64,000 nucleotides of DNA. Source: Rhodobacterales bacterium HKCCE4037 (lineage in GTDB: Bacteria; Pseudomonadota; Alphaproteobacteria; Rhodobacterales; Rhodobacteraceae). Made by a program: the position numbers and the translations under genes. Each line of letters opens with the position of its first letter. Within the stretch, counting starts at the first letter, position 1. The stretch spans positions 620,001-684,000 of the forward strand of contig WVSM01000001.1 of assembly GCA_015689645.1 (NCBI GenBank), read 5' to 3'. This document shows, in pieces, positions 45,213 to 53,929 of the stretch. The notes below the pieces were generated by a model that made no database searches, was not told where the DNA came from, and saw only the letters and a list, made by a program, of their open reading frames with translations.

Positions 45213-45851
45213 TCAGCGGAGCGCCGCCGCGTCCGCTGCGAGGCGGGTGATTTCGGCCCAGTTGCCGGAGGTGACGGCCTCTTTCGGGGCGACCCAGGAG
45301 CCGCCGGCGCAGATCACGTTGGGCAGCGAGAGGTAGTCGCGCGCGTTGGACGGCGAGACGCCGCCGGTGGGGCAGAAGGCGACCTGCGGGATCGGTGCGC
45401 CGATGGCCTTGAGGGCCGGTGCGCCGCCGGAGGCCTCAGCCGGGAAGAACTTCAGCATGTCGAAACCCTGCTCGTAGAGAACCATGACCTCGGACGCGGT
45501 GGCGGCGCCCGGGAGAAGCGGCAATTCGTTGGCGATGCAGGCGTCGATCAGCTTCTGCGTGGCACCCGGGGAGACGCCGAAGCGGGCGCCTGCGGCCTTG
45601 GCCTGTTCGACGTCGCGCGGGGTCAGGAGCGTGCCTGCGCCGACGACGCCGCCGTCGACACCGGCCATTTCGCGGATGACGTCGAGGGCCGCCTCGGTGC
45701 GCAGGGTGACTTCGAGGGCGGGCAAGCCACCGGCGACGAGCGCCTCGGCCAGGGGGGCCGCGTGGGCGGCATCGTCGACGACGAGGACCGGGATGATCGG
45801 GGCAAGGCCGGCGATGCGGCGGGCTTCAAGGGATTGGGCCTGGGGTGTCAT
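45213..45851 (-). CDS. eda: KDPG aldolase (2-dehydro-3-deoxy-phosphogluconate aldolase)
   Basis: Splits KDPG into pyruvate and glyceraldehyde-3-phosphate, the last Entner-Doudoroff step. The 212-residue TIM-barrel protein has E47 in PALEVTLRT, the GAGTLLTP and FGVSPGAT segments and the Schiff-base lysine K134 in MLKFFPAEA. It lies downstream of edd on the same strand, but 275 nt away with two repeats in between; co-transcription is probable but the repeats may modulate it. Confidence 0.96.
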   Translation of the reverse strand: MTPQAQSLEARRIAGLAPIIPVLVVDDAAHAAPLAEALVAGGLPALEVTLRTEAALDVIREMAGVDGGVVGAGTLLTPRDVEQAKAAGARFGVSPGATQKLIDACIANELPLLPGAATASEVMVLYEQGFDMLKFFPAEASGGAPALKAIGAPIPQVAFCPTGGVSPSNARDYLSLPNVICAGGSWVAPKEAVTSGNWAEITRLAADAAALR

Positions 45852-45876
45852 GGCGTGCGGTTCCGTTCTCTAGAGT

Positions 45877-45968
45877 GTTTCCGGTTCAAACTGAATCGCC
45901 AATACCCTGCCACGCCTTCGGCGCTCTCGGGACATTGGCGATACCTTGTTTCAGTGCAAACCGGAAAC
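45877..45968 (-). repeat. 92-nt imperfect hairpin repeat, copy 1
   Basis: Outer arms GTTTCCGGTT and AACCGGAAAC (45877-45886 and 45959-45968) pair perfectly; ACTGAA/TTCAGT and ATCGCCAAT/ATTGGCGAT extend the stem. The minus-strand core reads ATGTCCCGAGAGCGCC...GGCAGGGTAT and is nearly identical to the core at 63354-63445, which is also 92 nt. It lies in the leader of eda. It could be a non-autonomous mobile hairpin or a structured RNA. Confidence 0.8.
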
Positions 45969-45974
45969 GCTTTT

Positions 45975-46122
45975 GGGTAGCGCCCGCTTTGCTTTCGCGG
46001 GGGGCGGATTTTCCAAGAAAATTCGGGGTGCGTGTGGCAGGCGGGTGCGCCACGTTTTCAATGGCAGGTCTTGTTGCATCTGTGGAGCCTCCGGCGGGAG
46101 TTTTTCCGGCAAGATGAAAGGG
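45975..46122 (+). repeat. Bipartite intergenic repeat, copy D
   Basis: GGGTAGCGCCCGCTTTGC followed by CGCGGGGGGCGGATTTTCCAAG (an imperfect A/T-rich hairpin) and, after a variable part, GCCTCCGGCGGGAGTTTTTC and AAGATGAAAGGGCG (46087-46122). The last block matches copy B almost base for base. The orientation is opposite to edd and eda, between which it lies. Confidence 0.65.
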
Positions 46123-46126
46123 CGCA

Positions 46127-47932
46127 TCAGACGACCACCCCGGCGCCTGCGGTTGCGGGGCCCGCCGTCTGGCGGAAGATCTCGAAGAGCTCGCGCCCGA
46201 CGCCGTGGCTGTTGGCCGAGAGGTCCGGGGTGACGGCCGTGCGGGCCTCGACGCCTTCGGTGAGGACGTTGAGCGTGCCGGCTTTCGCGTCGACGCGAAT
46301 CAGGTCGCCGTCCTGCAGCTTGCCGATCAGCCCGCCGTCGAGCGCCTCGGGCGCAACGTGGATCGCCGCCGGGACCTTTCCGGACGCGCCGGACATGCGG
46401 CCATCAGTGACGAGCGCGACCTTGTGGCCCCTGCCCTGCAGGACCGAGAGGATCGGCGTGAGGTTGTGCAACTCAGGCATGCCGTTGGCTTTCGGCCCCT
46501 GGAAGCGGACGACGACGACGACATCGCGGTTCAACTCGCCGTTCTGGAACGCCGTCTTGACCGCCCCCTGATCGTGGAAGATGGCGGCGGGGGCCTCGAT
46601 GACGTGGCGCTCGGGATCGACGGCGGAGACCTTCATGACGCCGAGGCCGAGGTTGCCCGACAGCTCCTTCAGGCCGCCGGTCTTCTGGAACGGATCGGCG
46701 GGGCTGCGCAGGATTTTCTCGTTCAGGCTTTCGGTGGGGCCATCGCGATAGGCGACGGCGCCGTCTTGCAGCACCGGCTCCTGACGGTAGAGGTCGAGCC
46801 CCTCACCCGCCGCCGTTTTGACGTCGGCATGCAGCAGGCCCGCGTCCAGGAGCTTGCCGATCATGTATTGCAGCCCCCCCGCCGCGTGGAAGTGGTTCAC
46901 GTCCGCCAGACCGTTCGGATAGACCCGCGCCATCAGCGGCGTGGCATCGGAGATGTCGTTGAAATCGCGGCATTCGAGGATCACACCCGCCGCGCGCGCC
47001 ATGGCGATCAGGTGGATCACGAGGTTGGTGGAGCCGCCCGTGGCCATCAGCCCGACAAGCCCGTTCACGAAGGCTTTCTCGTCGAGGATGTCGGCGACCG
47101 GTGTGTATTCGTTGCCCAGGCCGGTGATCTGGGCCGCGCGTTCGGTGGCGGCCACGGTCAGCGCCTCCCGCAGGGGCGTGCCGGGGTTCACGAAGGAGGC
47201 GCCGGGCATGTGGAGGCCCATGAATTCCATCAGCATCTGGTTGGAATTCGCGGTGCCGTAGAAGGTGCAGGTGCCGGGGCCGTGGTAGGAGGCCATCTCG
47301 GCCTCCATCAGCTTGTCGCGGCCGATCTCGCCTGCGGCGAATTGCTGGCGCACCTTGGCCTTCTCGTCATTGGGCAGGCCCGAGACCATGGGACCGGCGG
47401 GCACGAAGAGGCCCGGCAGGTAGCCGAAGGTGGCCGCCGCGATCACGAGGCCCGGCACGATCTTGTCGCAGACCCCGAGGTAAAGCGCCGCGTCGAAGGT
47501 GTTGTGGCTGAGCGCTACGCCCGTCGCGAGCGCGATCACGTCGCGGGAAAACAGCGACAGCTCCATCCCCACCTGGCCCTGCGTGACGCCATCGCACATC
47601 GCGGGCACGCCGCCCGCGACCTGCGCCGTCGCCCCGGCCTTGCGCGCGGCCTCCTTTATGACGTCCGGGTAGGTCTGGAACGGCTGATGGGCGCTGAGCA
47701 TGTCGTTGTAGGCCGTCACGATCCCGATGTTGGGGGCGCGGGCCGCAACGAGCGCATCCTTGTCACCCTCCATCGCGGCATAGGCATGGGCCTGGTTGCC
47801 GCAGGTCAGGTGCGCGCGGCGGGGACCATCCTCGCCCAATTGGCGCATGCGGTCGAGATAGGGCTCGCGCGTCGGCCGCGAGCGTTCGATGATGCGGTCG
47901 GTGACTTCGGCGATACGGGCGTCGAGTGGCAT
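46127..47932 (-). CDS. edd: 6-phosphogluconate dehydratase
   Basis: Fe-S dehydratase that turns 6-phosphogluconate into KDPG, the defining Entner-Doudoroff enzyme. The 601-residue protein starts [20 protein letters not shown] (47932); the open frame continues upstream without homology. IlvD/Edd signatures include [45 protein letters not shown] and [18 protein letters not shown] perfect 14-bp palindromic operator sits 50 nt before the start and matches the zwf operator. eda follows. Confidence 0.97.
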   Translation of the reverse strand: MPLDARIAEVTDRIIERSRPTREPYLDRMRQLGEDGPRRAHLTCGNQAHAYAAMEGDKDALVAARAPNIGIVTAYNDMLSAHQPFQTYPDVIKEAARKAGATAQVAGGVPAMCDGVTQGQVGMELSLFSRDVIALATGVALSHNTFDAALYLGVCDKIVPGLVIAAATFGYLPGLFVPAGPMVSGLPNDEKAKVRQQFAAGEIGRDKLMEAEMASYHGPGTCTFYGTANSNQMLMEFMGLHMPGASFVNPGTPLREALTVAATERAAQITGLGNEYTPVADILDEKAFVNGLVGLMATGGSTNLVIHLIAMARAAGVILECRDFNDISDATPLMARVYPNGLADVNHFHAAGGLQYMIGKLLDAGLLHADVKTAAGEGLDLYRQEPVLQDGAVAYRDGPTESLNEKILRSPADPFQKTGGLKELSGNLGLGVMKVSAVDPERHVIEAPAAIFHDQGAVKTAFQNGELNRDVVVVVRFQGPKANGMPELHNLTPILSVLQGRGHKVALVTDGRMSGASGKVPAAIHVAPEALDGGLIGKLQDGDLIRVDAKAGTLNVLTEGVEARTAVTPDLSANSHGVGRELFEIFRQTAGPATAGAGVVV

Positions 47933-47982
47933 CTTGGCTTCCCTGTCTGACTCGGTCCTGTGTGTCTGGGGCCGGTATACGC

Positions 47983-47996
47983 TGTTAGCGCTAACA
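47983..47996. promoter_or_regulatory. Palindromic operator of edd (TGTTAGCGCTAACA)
   Basis: Perfect 14-bp palindrome in the gap between edd and the divergent AraC-type gene. The same core lies before zwf at 31052-31065 at nearly the same distance from the start codon. A -10-like TATACC follows on the edd strand (47975-47980), so a bound repressor would block the promoter. LacI-family proteins bind such sites; the regulator is not obvious in this window. Confidence 0.78.
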
Positions 47997-48070
47997 CGTC
48001 CAGTGGCGGTTTCGGAAGCGATAGGGCACGGCGGATCAAGACCGGCCCGCGCAAACCGGGCAGAACGGGG

Positions 48071-48907
48071 ATGAATGCAACGGAGCGGACCATGGCCCTT
48101 GTCGACCGGATCATCTGGCAGATCGAGAATCACTCCGACGAGCCATTGACGCTGGAGCAGATCGCGGATCGCTGCGCGGTCAGCCGGGCGCATATGTGCC
48201 GGGCCTTCCAGCTGTCCACGGGGCTGTCGGTCATGGCCTACCTGCGGGCGCGACGGCTGAGCGTGGCGGCGCAGGCGCTGGCCCATGGATCGCAGGCGAT
48301 CGTGCAGGTGGCGCTGGATGCGGGCTACGGGTCGCACGAGGCATTCACCCGGGCGTTCTTCACCTACACGGGCCAGCGCCCGTCGGACGTGAGGGCGGCC
48401 GGGTCGGTGGACAATCTCAAGCTGATGGAGCCTTTGGAAGTGGACAAATCAATGATCGTCGACGTTCCCGCGCCCGAGATGAAGGCGCATCGCGCCCTGC
48501 GTGTCGTGGGCCTTGGAATGGATGTGCACGGGTTCGAGATACGCGAGATCCCGGCGCTGTGGCAGCGCTTTGCGCAGCGCTACCTGGAGATCGGGCCGCC
48601 CGGCGTGACCTATGGTGTCAGCTACGACATGGGTGGCGACGGGGACTTTCACTACATGGCCGGAATGGAGGGGCCGAACGTGCCCGAGGGGATGGATGTC
48701 CTGGAGGTGCCGGCGGCGCGATATGCCGTGTTCACCCATCGTGGCAGCGTCGGCGATCTGCCGAAGACGGTCTATTCGATCTGGAACAAGGCCCTGCCCG
48801 ACCGCGGGATCGAGCCCGCCATGACGCCGAATTTCGAGCGCTACGACAAGCGGTTCGATGCGCGGACCGGGCGGGGCGAGATCGAGGTCTGGATCCCGGT
48901 GGTGTGA
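48071..48907 (+). CDS. AraC-family regulator with GyrI-like effector domain
   Basis: A 278-residue transcription factor. Residues about 5-105 hold two helix-turn-helix motifs ([21 protein letters not shown] and [25 protein letters not shown]), and about 120-278 form a GyrI-like/SOUL-like ligand domain ([38 protein letters not shown]). This Rob/MarA plus GyrI layout senses hydrophobic or drug-like ligands. It is divergent from edd with 138 nt between starts. It could in principle act on edd, but its domain type does not fit the palindromic operator. Confidence 0.88.
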   Translation: MNATERTMALVDRIIWQIENHSDEPLTLEQIADRCAVSRAHMCRAFQLSTGLSVMAYLRARRLSVAAQALAHGSQAIVQVALDAGYGSHEAFTRAFFTYTGQRPSDVRAAGSVDNLKLMEPLEVDKSMIVDVPAPEMKAHRALRVVGLGMDVHGFEIREIPALWQRFAQRYLEIGPPGVTYGVSYDMGGDGDFHYMAGMEGPNVPEGMDVLEVPAARYAVFTHRGSVGDLPKTVYSIWNKALPDRGIEPAMTPNFERYDKRFDARTGRGEIEVWIPVV

Positions 48908-49004
48908 GCGGTGCACCGGCAGAGGACCCTGCCGCAGGGGAACTTTCCGCGCCTGACGGTCGTTCGGTTCGTGAACCGCAACAGCAAGGACAGGACAGGC
49001 CGGC

Positions 49005-49970
49005 ATGAGCGAAGCGACAGCGTCCGAAGGGAACCGCAGGGGCCGGGATGCCACGACACCCGCGCAGATGACCTTGAAGGGGTGGCGCGATGTCCTGTTC
49101 CGCGTGAAGGACAAGTTCATCGCGGACCACGTGTCGGTCGTCGCCGCGGGTGTCGCGTTTTTCGGTCTGCTGGCGATCTTTCCGGCCATCGTTGCGTCGA
49201 TCTCCACCGCGGCGCTGGTCCTTGACCCGAGCCAGATCAGCACGCAGCTCGACGCGATGCTCGGCGCCCTGCCCGGCGGGGCGGCCGAGATCATCTCGGG
49301 CCAGGTCGAGGACGTTCTCTCGGACGAGGAACGCGCGGGCTGGACCTTCGCGCTTGGCCTGTTCCTCGCGATCTTCGCGGCCGCGCGCGGCATGAGCTCG
49401 CTGATCGAGGGCATGAACATCGCCTACGACGAGGTGGAGACGCGCGGGTTCATCCAGCTGACGCTGCTGGCGATCGGGTTGACGTTGCTGGCGACGGTCA
49501 CGTTGGTGCTGGCGATGTCGGTCACGGTGGTGATCCCAACGATCTTCTCGGCCGTGGGCTACGGCGACACGGCGGAGGCGGTCCTGGGCATCGTGCGCTG
49601 GCCGTTCCTTGCGCTGCTGATGCTGGTGGGGCTGGCGGTGCTTTATCGGTTCGGGCCGGACCGGAGCGATGCGAAATGGGTCTGGCTGACGCCGGGCTCG
49701 GTTTTGGCCGTGGCGCTGTGGCTGATCGGCACGGCGGCCTTCACGGTCTACGTTGAGAATTTCGGCAGCTACAACGAGACCTATGGCTCGATCGGGGCGG
49801 TCATCGTGCTGCTGACGTGGTTCTGGATGTCGGCGCTGATCGTGATGCTGGGAGCCGAGGTCAATGCGGAGCTCGAACACCAGACCAAGCGGGATTCGAC
49901 GACCGGTGAGCCCCGGCCCATCGGGGAACGCGGAGCGGTGAAGGCCGACCACGTGGGGCCCGTTCCCTAG
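49005..49970 (+). CDS. YihY/BrkB-family inner-membrane protein
   Basis: A 321-residue protein with six hydrophobic segments. Family marks are DHVSVVAAGVAFFGLLAIFPA (the conserved AaglaFf segment), ARGMSSLIEGMNIAYDEVETRG, RFGPDR and SYNETYGSIGAVIVLLTWFW. The family is widespread; the old link to RNase BN is wrong and transport or envelope roles are proposed without proof. The stop shares the tetranucleotide CTAG with the convergent gene at 49967. Confidence 0.9.
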   Translation: MSEATASEGNRRGRDATTPAQMTLKGWRDVLFRVKDKFIADHVSVVAAGVAFFGLLAIFPAIVASISTAALVLDPSQISTQLDAMLGALPGGAAEIISGQVEDVLSDEERAGWTFALGLFLAIFAAARGMSSLIEGMNIAYDEVETRGFIQLTLLAIGLTLLATVTLVLAMSVTVVIPTIFSAVGYGDTAEAVLGIVRWPFLALLMLVGLAVLYRFGPDRSDAKWVWLTPGSVLAVALWLIGTAAFTVYVENFGSYNETYGSIGAVIVLLTWFWMSALIVMLGAEVNAELEHQTKRDSTTGEPRPIGERGAVKADHVGPVP

Positions 49971-50875
49971 TTGAGCGCATCCGGATAGGGCGCCGGCGTG
50001 GTGCCGCCGGGCGGCCAGGCGGCGGCGATGCGCGCGGCCAAGCCGTTGGCCGACAGCGCGCGTACGCTGCCGCCGCCCACGGCCTCGACATAGCCCACCA
50101 GCGACAGGGGCACTTCGCCCAGAAGCGCGCCCGCGACGATGACGTCGGGGATGATCGTGGGCGTGTCATAGACCATTGAGATCGGCAGGTTCAGGCGCGG
50201 ATACATCGCGTTGATCAGCTCGGCACAGAAGAGCGCATCCGCCGTCGAGACGTCGAAACGCATGTCGAAGGGAATGCCCATCCGTGCAAGGCCGCGTGCC
50301 AGCGTGGCGCGCGCCTCGGCAGACGTCAGATCGGCGCGCAGGATCACGGTGGCGTCGGTGTTCAGCACCACGTCGGCAGGCGCCAGCCGCACGCCGCCGT
50401 CCACGGCTTCGAGGTAGATCTGCCCTGCCCTGATCTGGGTGTGGTAGGGCCGGAGCGCCGGAAGTGACCACAGGCCCGCCGCGCGCAGCTGCGCCTCGGT
50501 GCCGATGTAGATCGCGCCATGGGTGAACTGGCCCGGGATCAGGTGGCCGGACATGCGGCCTTCGGAATGGACCAGCAGGATATCGAGAGGCTGCAAGACG
50601 CCCTCGACCACCGCGCGCCCTTCGGCGCTGCGGCCGAGGTGACCGCGTCTGAGCTGGATCAGGCCGACACGCCGGGTCAGGTCGATGTTGGCCTCCGCGA
50701 TCTCCACCATCCAGTCGGGAAACCGCTCGGACGAGCGGCAACAGGCGGCGACATCGGCGCGGGCAACGGGATCGGAGAGGGTCAGGCCACCGTCCATACG
50801 CCCCGGCGGCACCGCGCAGGAGGCGACGGCGAAGGCGCAGAGCAGCGCAAGAAGGGCGAGACGCAGGCGGGCCAT
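49967..50875 (-). CDS. YiiX-like permuted papain-fold (NlpC/P60-type) lipoprotein
   Basis: A 302-residue predicted lipoprotein: basic start, hydrophobic LALLALLCAFAVASC with lipobox VASC (C20). The cysteine-hydrolase fold is suggested by QFTHGAIYIG (catalytic His candidate) and by ADALFCAELINAMYP (Cys candidate), with GDILLVHS-like PLDILLVHSEGRMSG at the front, the order typical of YiiX/YaeF proteins. Such enzymes may cleave peptides or lipids in the envelope. It is convergent with YihY and uses a shared CTAG stop. Confidence 0.78.
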   Translation of the reverse strand: MARLRLALLALLCAFAVASCAVPPGRMDGGLTLSDPVARADVAACCRSSERFPDWMVEIAEANIDLTRRVGLIQLRRGHLGRSAEGRAVVEGVLQPLDILLVHSEGRMSGHLIPGQFTHGAIYIGTEAQLRAAGLWSLPALRPYHTQIRAGQIYLEAVDGGVRLAPADVVLNTDATVILRADLTSAEARATLARGLARMGIPFDMRFDVSTADALFCAELINAMYPRLNLPISMVYDTPTIIPDVIVAGALLGEVPLSLVGYVEAVGGGSVRALSANGLAARIAAAWPPGGTTPAPYPDALN

Positions 50876-50967
50876 GGCAGATCCCTTAGCAGGACCGGCC
50901 CCGCCTGGCCAAGCATCAAGCCATCGCGGCCCGCGCGTTGCACATCATCGGAGGCTTGGGGCGCGCC

Positions 50968-52101
50968 TCAGTGTGGCTGGACGCCCGGCAGGAACACCTT
51001 CTCGTCGCGGTAAAGCAGGCTGATGCCGTCCTTGAAGACGTGCACCTTGTCGGGGCTGGCGGTCAGTTTCACGTCCGTCCCGCGCAGGCCCTGGTGGATA
51101 CCGGACAGCTTGCCGATGACCGGATCGTCGCCCGGTGTTGCGCGCTGGAAGTAGAGCAGCGTGACCTCGCCAAGCGCCTCGGTGATCTCGACCGTGCCGT
51201 GGTAGGCGAAGTCGGAGCCGTCGGCGGCGACCATGTCCTCGGGGCGGATGCCGACTTCGACCTCGGCTCCCATGTCCGCATCGGTGGACGGGTAGTTCGA
51301 CGTGATCGTGCCGCCGCCCCGCTCCATTTCCAGCGTCGTGGTGGACCCGGTGCCGACAATCTTGCCGGGCATCAGGTTCATCGCGGGCGAGCCGATGAAG
51401 CGCGCCACGAAGGTCGAGTTCGGCTTTTCGTAGAGGGTCAGCGGGCTGCCGACCTGCGCCACGCCGCCGCCTGCCAGCACCACGATGCGCGAGGCGAGTG
51501 TCATCGCCTCCACCTGGTCGTGGGTGACGTAGATCATCGTCGAGTCGGGCATCTGTTCCTTGAGTTGCGCGATCTCGATCCGGGTCGCCACGCGGAGGGC
51601 GGCGTCGAGGTTCGACAGCGGCTCGTCGAAGAGATAGACCTTCGGGTCGCGCACGATGGACCGGCCGATGGCCACGCGCTGCCGCTGACCGCCCGAAAGC
51701 GCCTTTGGCAGACGGTCGAGGAAGTTTTCCAGCTGCAGCTTGGCGGCGGCGGCGTTGACCCTTTCGTCGATCTCGGCCTTCGACTGGCCCGCGATCTTGA
51801 GGGCGAAGGCCATGTTGTCGCGCACCGTCATGTGCGGATAGAGCGCGTAGGACTGGAACACCATGGCGATGCCCCGTTCGGACGGCGGCACGTCATTGAC
51901 GACCTGGTTGTCGATCTCCAGCTCACCGCCGGTGATCTTTTCCAGCCCCGCGATCATCCGCAGCAACGTGGACTTGCCACAGCCCGAGGGGCCGACGAAG
52001 ACGATCAGTTCGCCCTGTTCGATCTCGAGGTTGATGTCGCGCAGGACCTGCACGGTCCCGCCGTAGGTCTTTTCGACATCGGTCAGCTTCAGGTTGGCCA
52101 T
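50968..52101 (-). CDS. aglK: Alpha-glucoside ABC transporter ATPase (UgpC/MalK type)
   Basis: The 377-residue ATPase energises AglF/AglG. Walker A is GPSGCGKST (37-45), the Q-loop [17 protein letters not shown], the signature LSGGQRQR, Walker [13 protein letters not shown] and the H-loop YVTHDQVEA. The C-terminal TOBE-like regulatory domain (about 235-370, [12 protein letters not shown]) matches CUT1 sugar importers. It follows aglA by 18 nt and is the last gene of aglE-F-G-A-K. Confidence 0.93.
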   Translation of the reverse strand: MANLKLTDVEKTYGGTVQVLRDINLEIEQGELIVFVGPSGCGKSTLLRMIAGLEKITGGELEIDNQVVNDVPPSERGIAMVFQSYALYPHMTVRDNMAFALKIAGQSKAEIDERVNAAAAKLQLENFLDRLPKALSGGQRQRVAIGRSIVRDPKVYLFDEPLSNLDAALRVATRIEIAQLKEQMPDSTMIYVTHDQVEAMTLASRIVVLAGGGVAQVGSPLTLYEKPNSTFVARFIGSPAMNLMPGKIVGTGSTTTLEMERGGGTITSNYPSTDADMGAEVEVGIRPEDMVAADGSDFAYHGTVEITEALGEVTLLYFQRATPGDDPVIGKLSGIHQGLRGTDVKLTASPDKVHVFKDGISLLYRDEKVFLPGVQPH

Positions 52102-52119
52102 TGCCGCTCTCTCCTCCCG

Positions 52120-53784
52120 TTAATCATCTGCCGCAGCCTCGACCGCGAAATAGGCCTGGAACGGCGGCAGCGTGATGCCCTTGTCCGTTTCAATCGGCTC
52201 GAACGGCGCGTAGCGATCGCGCGTCCAGTCTCCCTCCGGCACCGTGATCGGTTGCGCCGAGCCCGTCGTGTTGAAGGCACAGAAGACGCGCTGACCCTCG
52301 TGACGGCGCACGAAGGTCAGGACACCGTCCGAGTGCGCCAGATCCTCAAGCGCGCCCTTGGTGAGCGCGGGATATCCCTGCCGGAAGCCGATCATCCTGC
52401 GATAGAAATGCAGGAGCGAGCCTTCGTCCTGGATCTGTTTCCCGACGGCGCGGGTGAGATGTTCGACCGCGACGGGGAGCCAGGGCTTCGTATCCGAGAA
52501 GCCGCCGTTCTGGTTGTCGGAAATCCACGGCATCGGCGTGCGGCAGCCATCGCGGCCCTTGAACTTGGGCCAGAAGCGGATGCCGTAGGGATCCTGCAGA
52601 TCCTCGAACGAGACATAAGCCTCGGTCAGGCCCAGTTCCTCGCCCTGGTAGAGGCAGACCGACCCGCGCAGCGACAGCAGCAGGGCCGCGTAGAGGCGGC
52701 GCGCCTCCTCGCCCAGGTTCCAGCGGCTGGCGTGGCGCACGACGTCATGGTTGGAGAAGGCCCAACAGGCCCACCCGTCGCCGATGTTCTCTTCGTACTT
52801 CGTCAGCACCGAGACGAACCGCTCCGCCGTGGGGGGCTGCGCCGAGAGGAACTCGAACGAATAGCACATGTGCACCTTGTCGTTGCCGCTTGTGTATTCG
52901 GCCTGGATCTCCATGCCGCGCTGTGCGTCGCCCACTTCGCCCACCGCCGTGGCCGCCGGGTATTCATCCAGCAACGCGCGGAACCGGCGCAGGAAGTCGA
53001 GGTTGGCAGGATGGTTCTTGTCGTAGAGGTGGTTCTGCCAGTTGTAGGGGTTCACTTCCGGAGCGATGGTGGCGTTGCGCTCGGCCGGGTCCAGCGCCGG
53101 GTTGTCGCGCAACTCGGGGTCGTGGAAGTAGAAGTTGATCGTGTCGAGGCGGAAGCCGTCGACGCCGCGATCGAGCCAGAAGCGGACGACCGACAGAAGC
53201 TCATCCTGCACGTCGGGGTTGTGCAGGTTCAGGTCGGGCTGCTCCTTCAGGAAGTTGTGCAGGTAATACTGCATCCGGTCGCCCGACCATTCCCAGGCCG
53301 AGCCGCCGAAGATCGACAGCCAGTTGTTCGGCGGGCTGCCGTCGGGCTTGGCATCGGCCCAGACGAACCAGTCGGATTTCGGATTGTCGCGGTTCGAGGC
53401 GCTTTCCTGGAACCACGGATGCTGGTTCGACGTGTGGCTGAGAACGAGGTCGATCAGGACCTTCAGGCCAAGTTCGTGGGCGCGGTTGATGAGCGCGTCG
53501 AAATCCCCCAGCGAGCCGAACATCGGGTCGACATCGCGGTAATCGCTGACGTCGTAGCCGAAATCGAGCATGGGGGAGCGGAAGAACGGGCTGATCCAGA
53601 TCGCGTCGACGCCAAGCTCGGCGATGTGGTCGAGGCGATGGATGATCCCGGCCAGGTCGCCGATCCCGTCGCCGTTGGAATCCTGGAAGCTGCGCGGGTA
53701 GATCTGGTAAATCACCGCGCCGCGCCACCAGTCCTTGTCGGGGGCGACGATGTTTCCCTGGGGAAGGTCCTGCATCAGGTTCAT
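52120..53784 (-). CDS. aglA: Alpha-glucosidase (GH13)
   Basis: Cytoplasmic enzyme that hydrolyses imported alpha-glucosides such as sucrose, maltose or trehalose. The 554-residue protein shows the GH13 conserved regions: DLVLSHTSNQH, GFRLDTINF (nucleophile D214), VGEVGD (acid/base E283) and FSNHDVVR (D347). VIYQIYPRSFQDSNGDGIGD at 24-43 is typical of the oligo-1,6-glucosidase/AglA group. Gap to aglG is 145 nt; aglK follows. Confidence 0.95.
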   Translation of the reverse strand: MNLMQDLPQGNIVAPDKDWWRGAVIYQIYPRSFQDSNGDGIGDLAGIIHRLDHIAELGVDAIWISPFFRSPMLDFGYDVSDYRDVDPMFGSLGDFDALINRAHELGLKVLIDLVLSHTSNQHPWFQESASNRDNPKSDWFVWADAKPDGSPPNNWLSIFGGSAWEWSGDRMQYYLHNFLKEQPDLNLHNPDVQDELLSVVRFWLDRGVDGFRLDTINFYFHDPELRDNPALDPAERNATIAPEVNPYNWQNHLYDKNHPANLDFLRRFRALLDEYPAATAVGEVGDAQRGMEIQAEYTSGNDKVHMCYSFEFLSAQPPTAERFVSVLTKYEENIGDGWACWAFSNHDVVRHASRWNLGEEARRLYAALLLSLRGSVCLYQGEELGLTEAYVSFEDLQDPYGIRFWPKFKGRDGCRTPMPWISDNQNGGFSDTKPWLPVAVEHLTRAVGKQIQDEGSLLHFYRRMIGFRQGYPALTKGALEDLAHSDGVLTFVRRHEGQRVFCAFNTTGSAQPITVPEGDWTRDRYAPFEPIETDKGITLPPFQAYFAVEAAADD

Positions 53785-53929
53785 GAATTCTAACCCGTCT
53801 TGTGTGCTGTTGCGTGCGTGTGCCGGGCCCGTTGGCCGCCGGCGGCAGAAGTGTCATCCCCTGTCGGGCGGAGTGCAATGGCCGCCGCGCGTATCGGCGC
53901 GGCGGTGCGGGGCGGAGACATGGCTTGCC

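Noticed and set aside
46089-46105. CTCCGGCGGGAG followed by TTTTT as a terminator
   Set aside because: The T run is on the plus strand, where no gene ends; eda and edd are on the minus strand, so it is treated as part of the repeat.
48071-48907. AraC/GyrI-like protein as the regulator binding the edd operator
   Set aside because: AraC-type proteins bind asymmetric direct-repeat sites, and the same palindrome before zwf has no AraC gene beside it; a LacI-family protein fits better.
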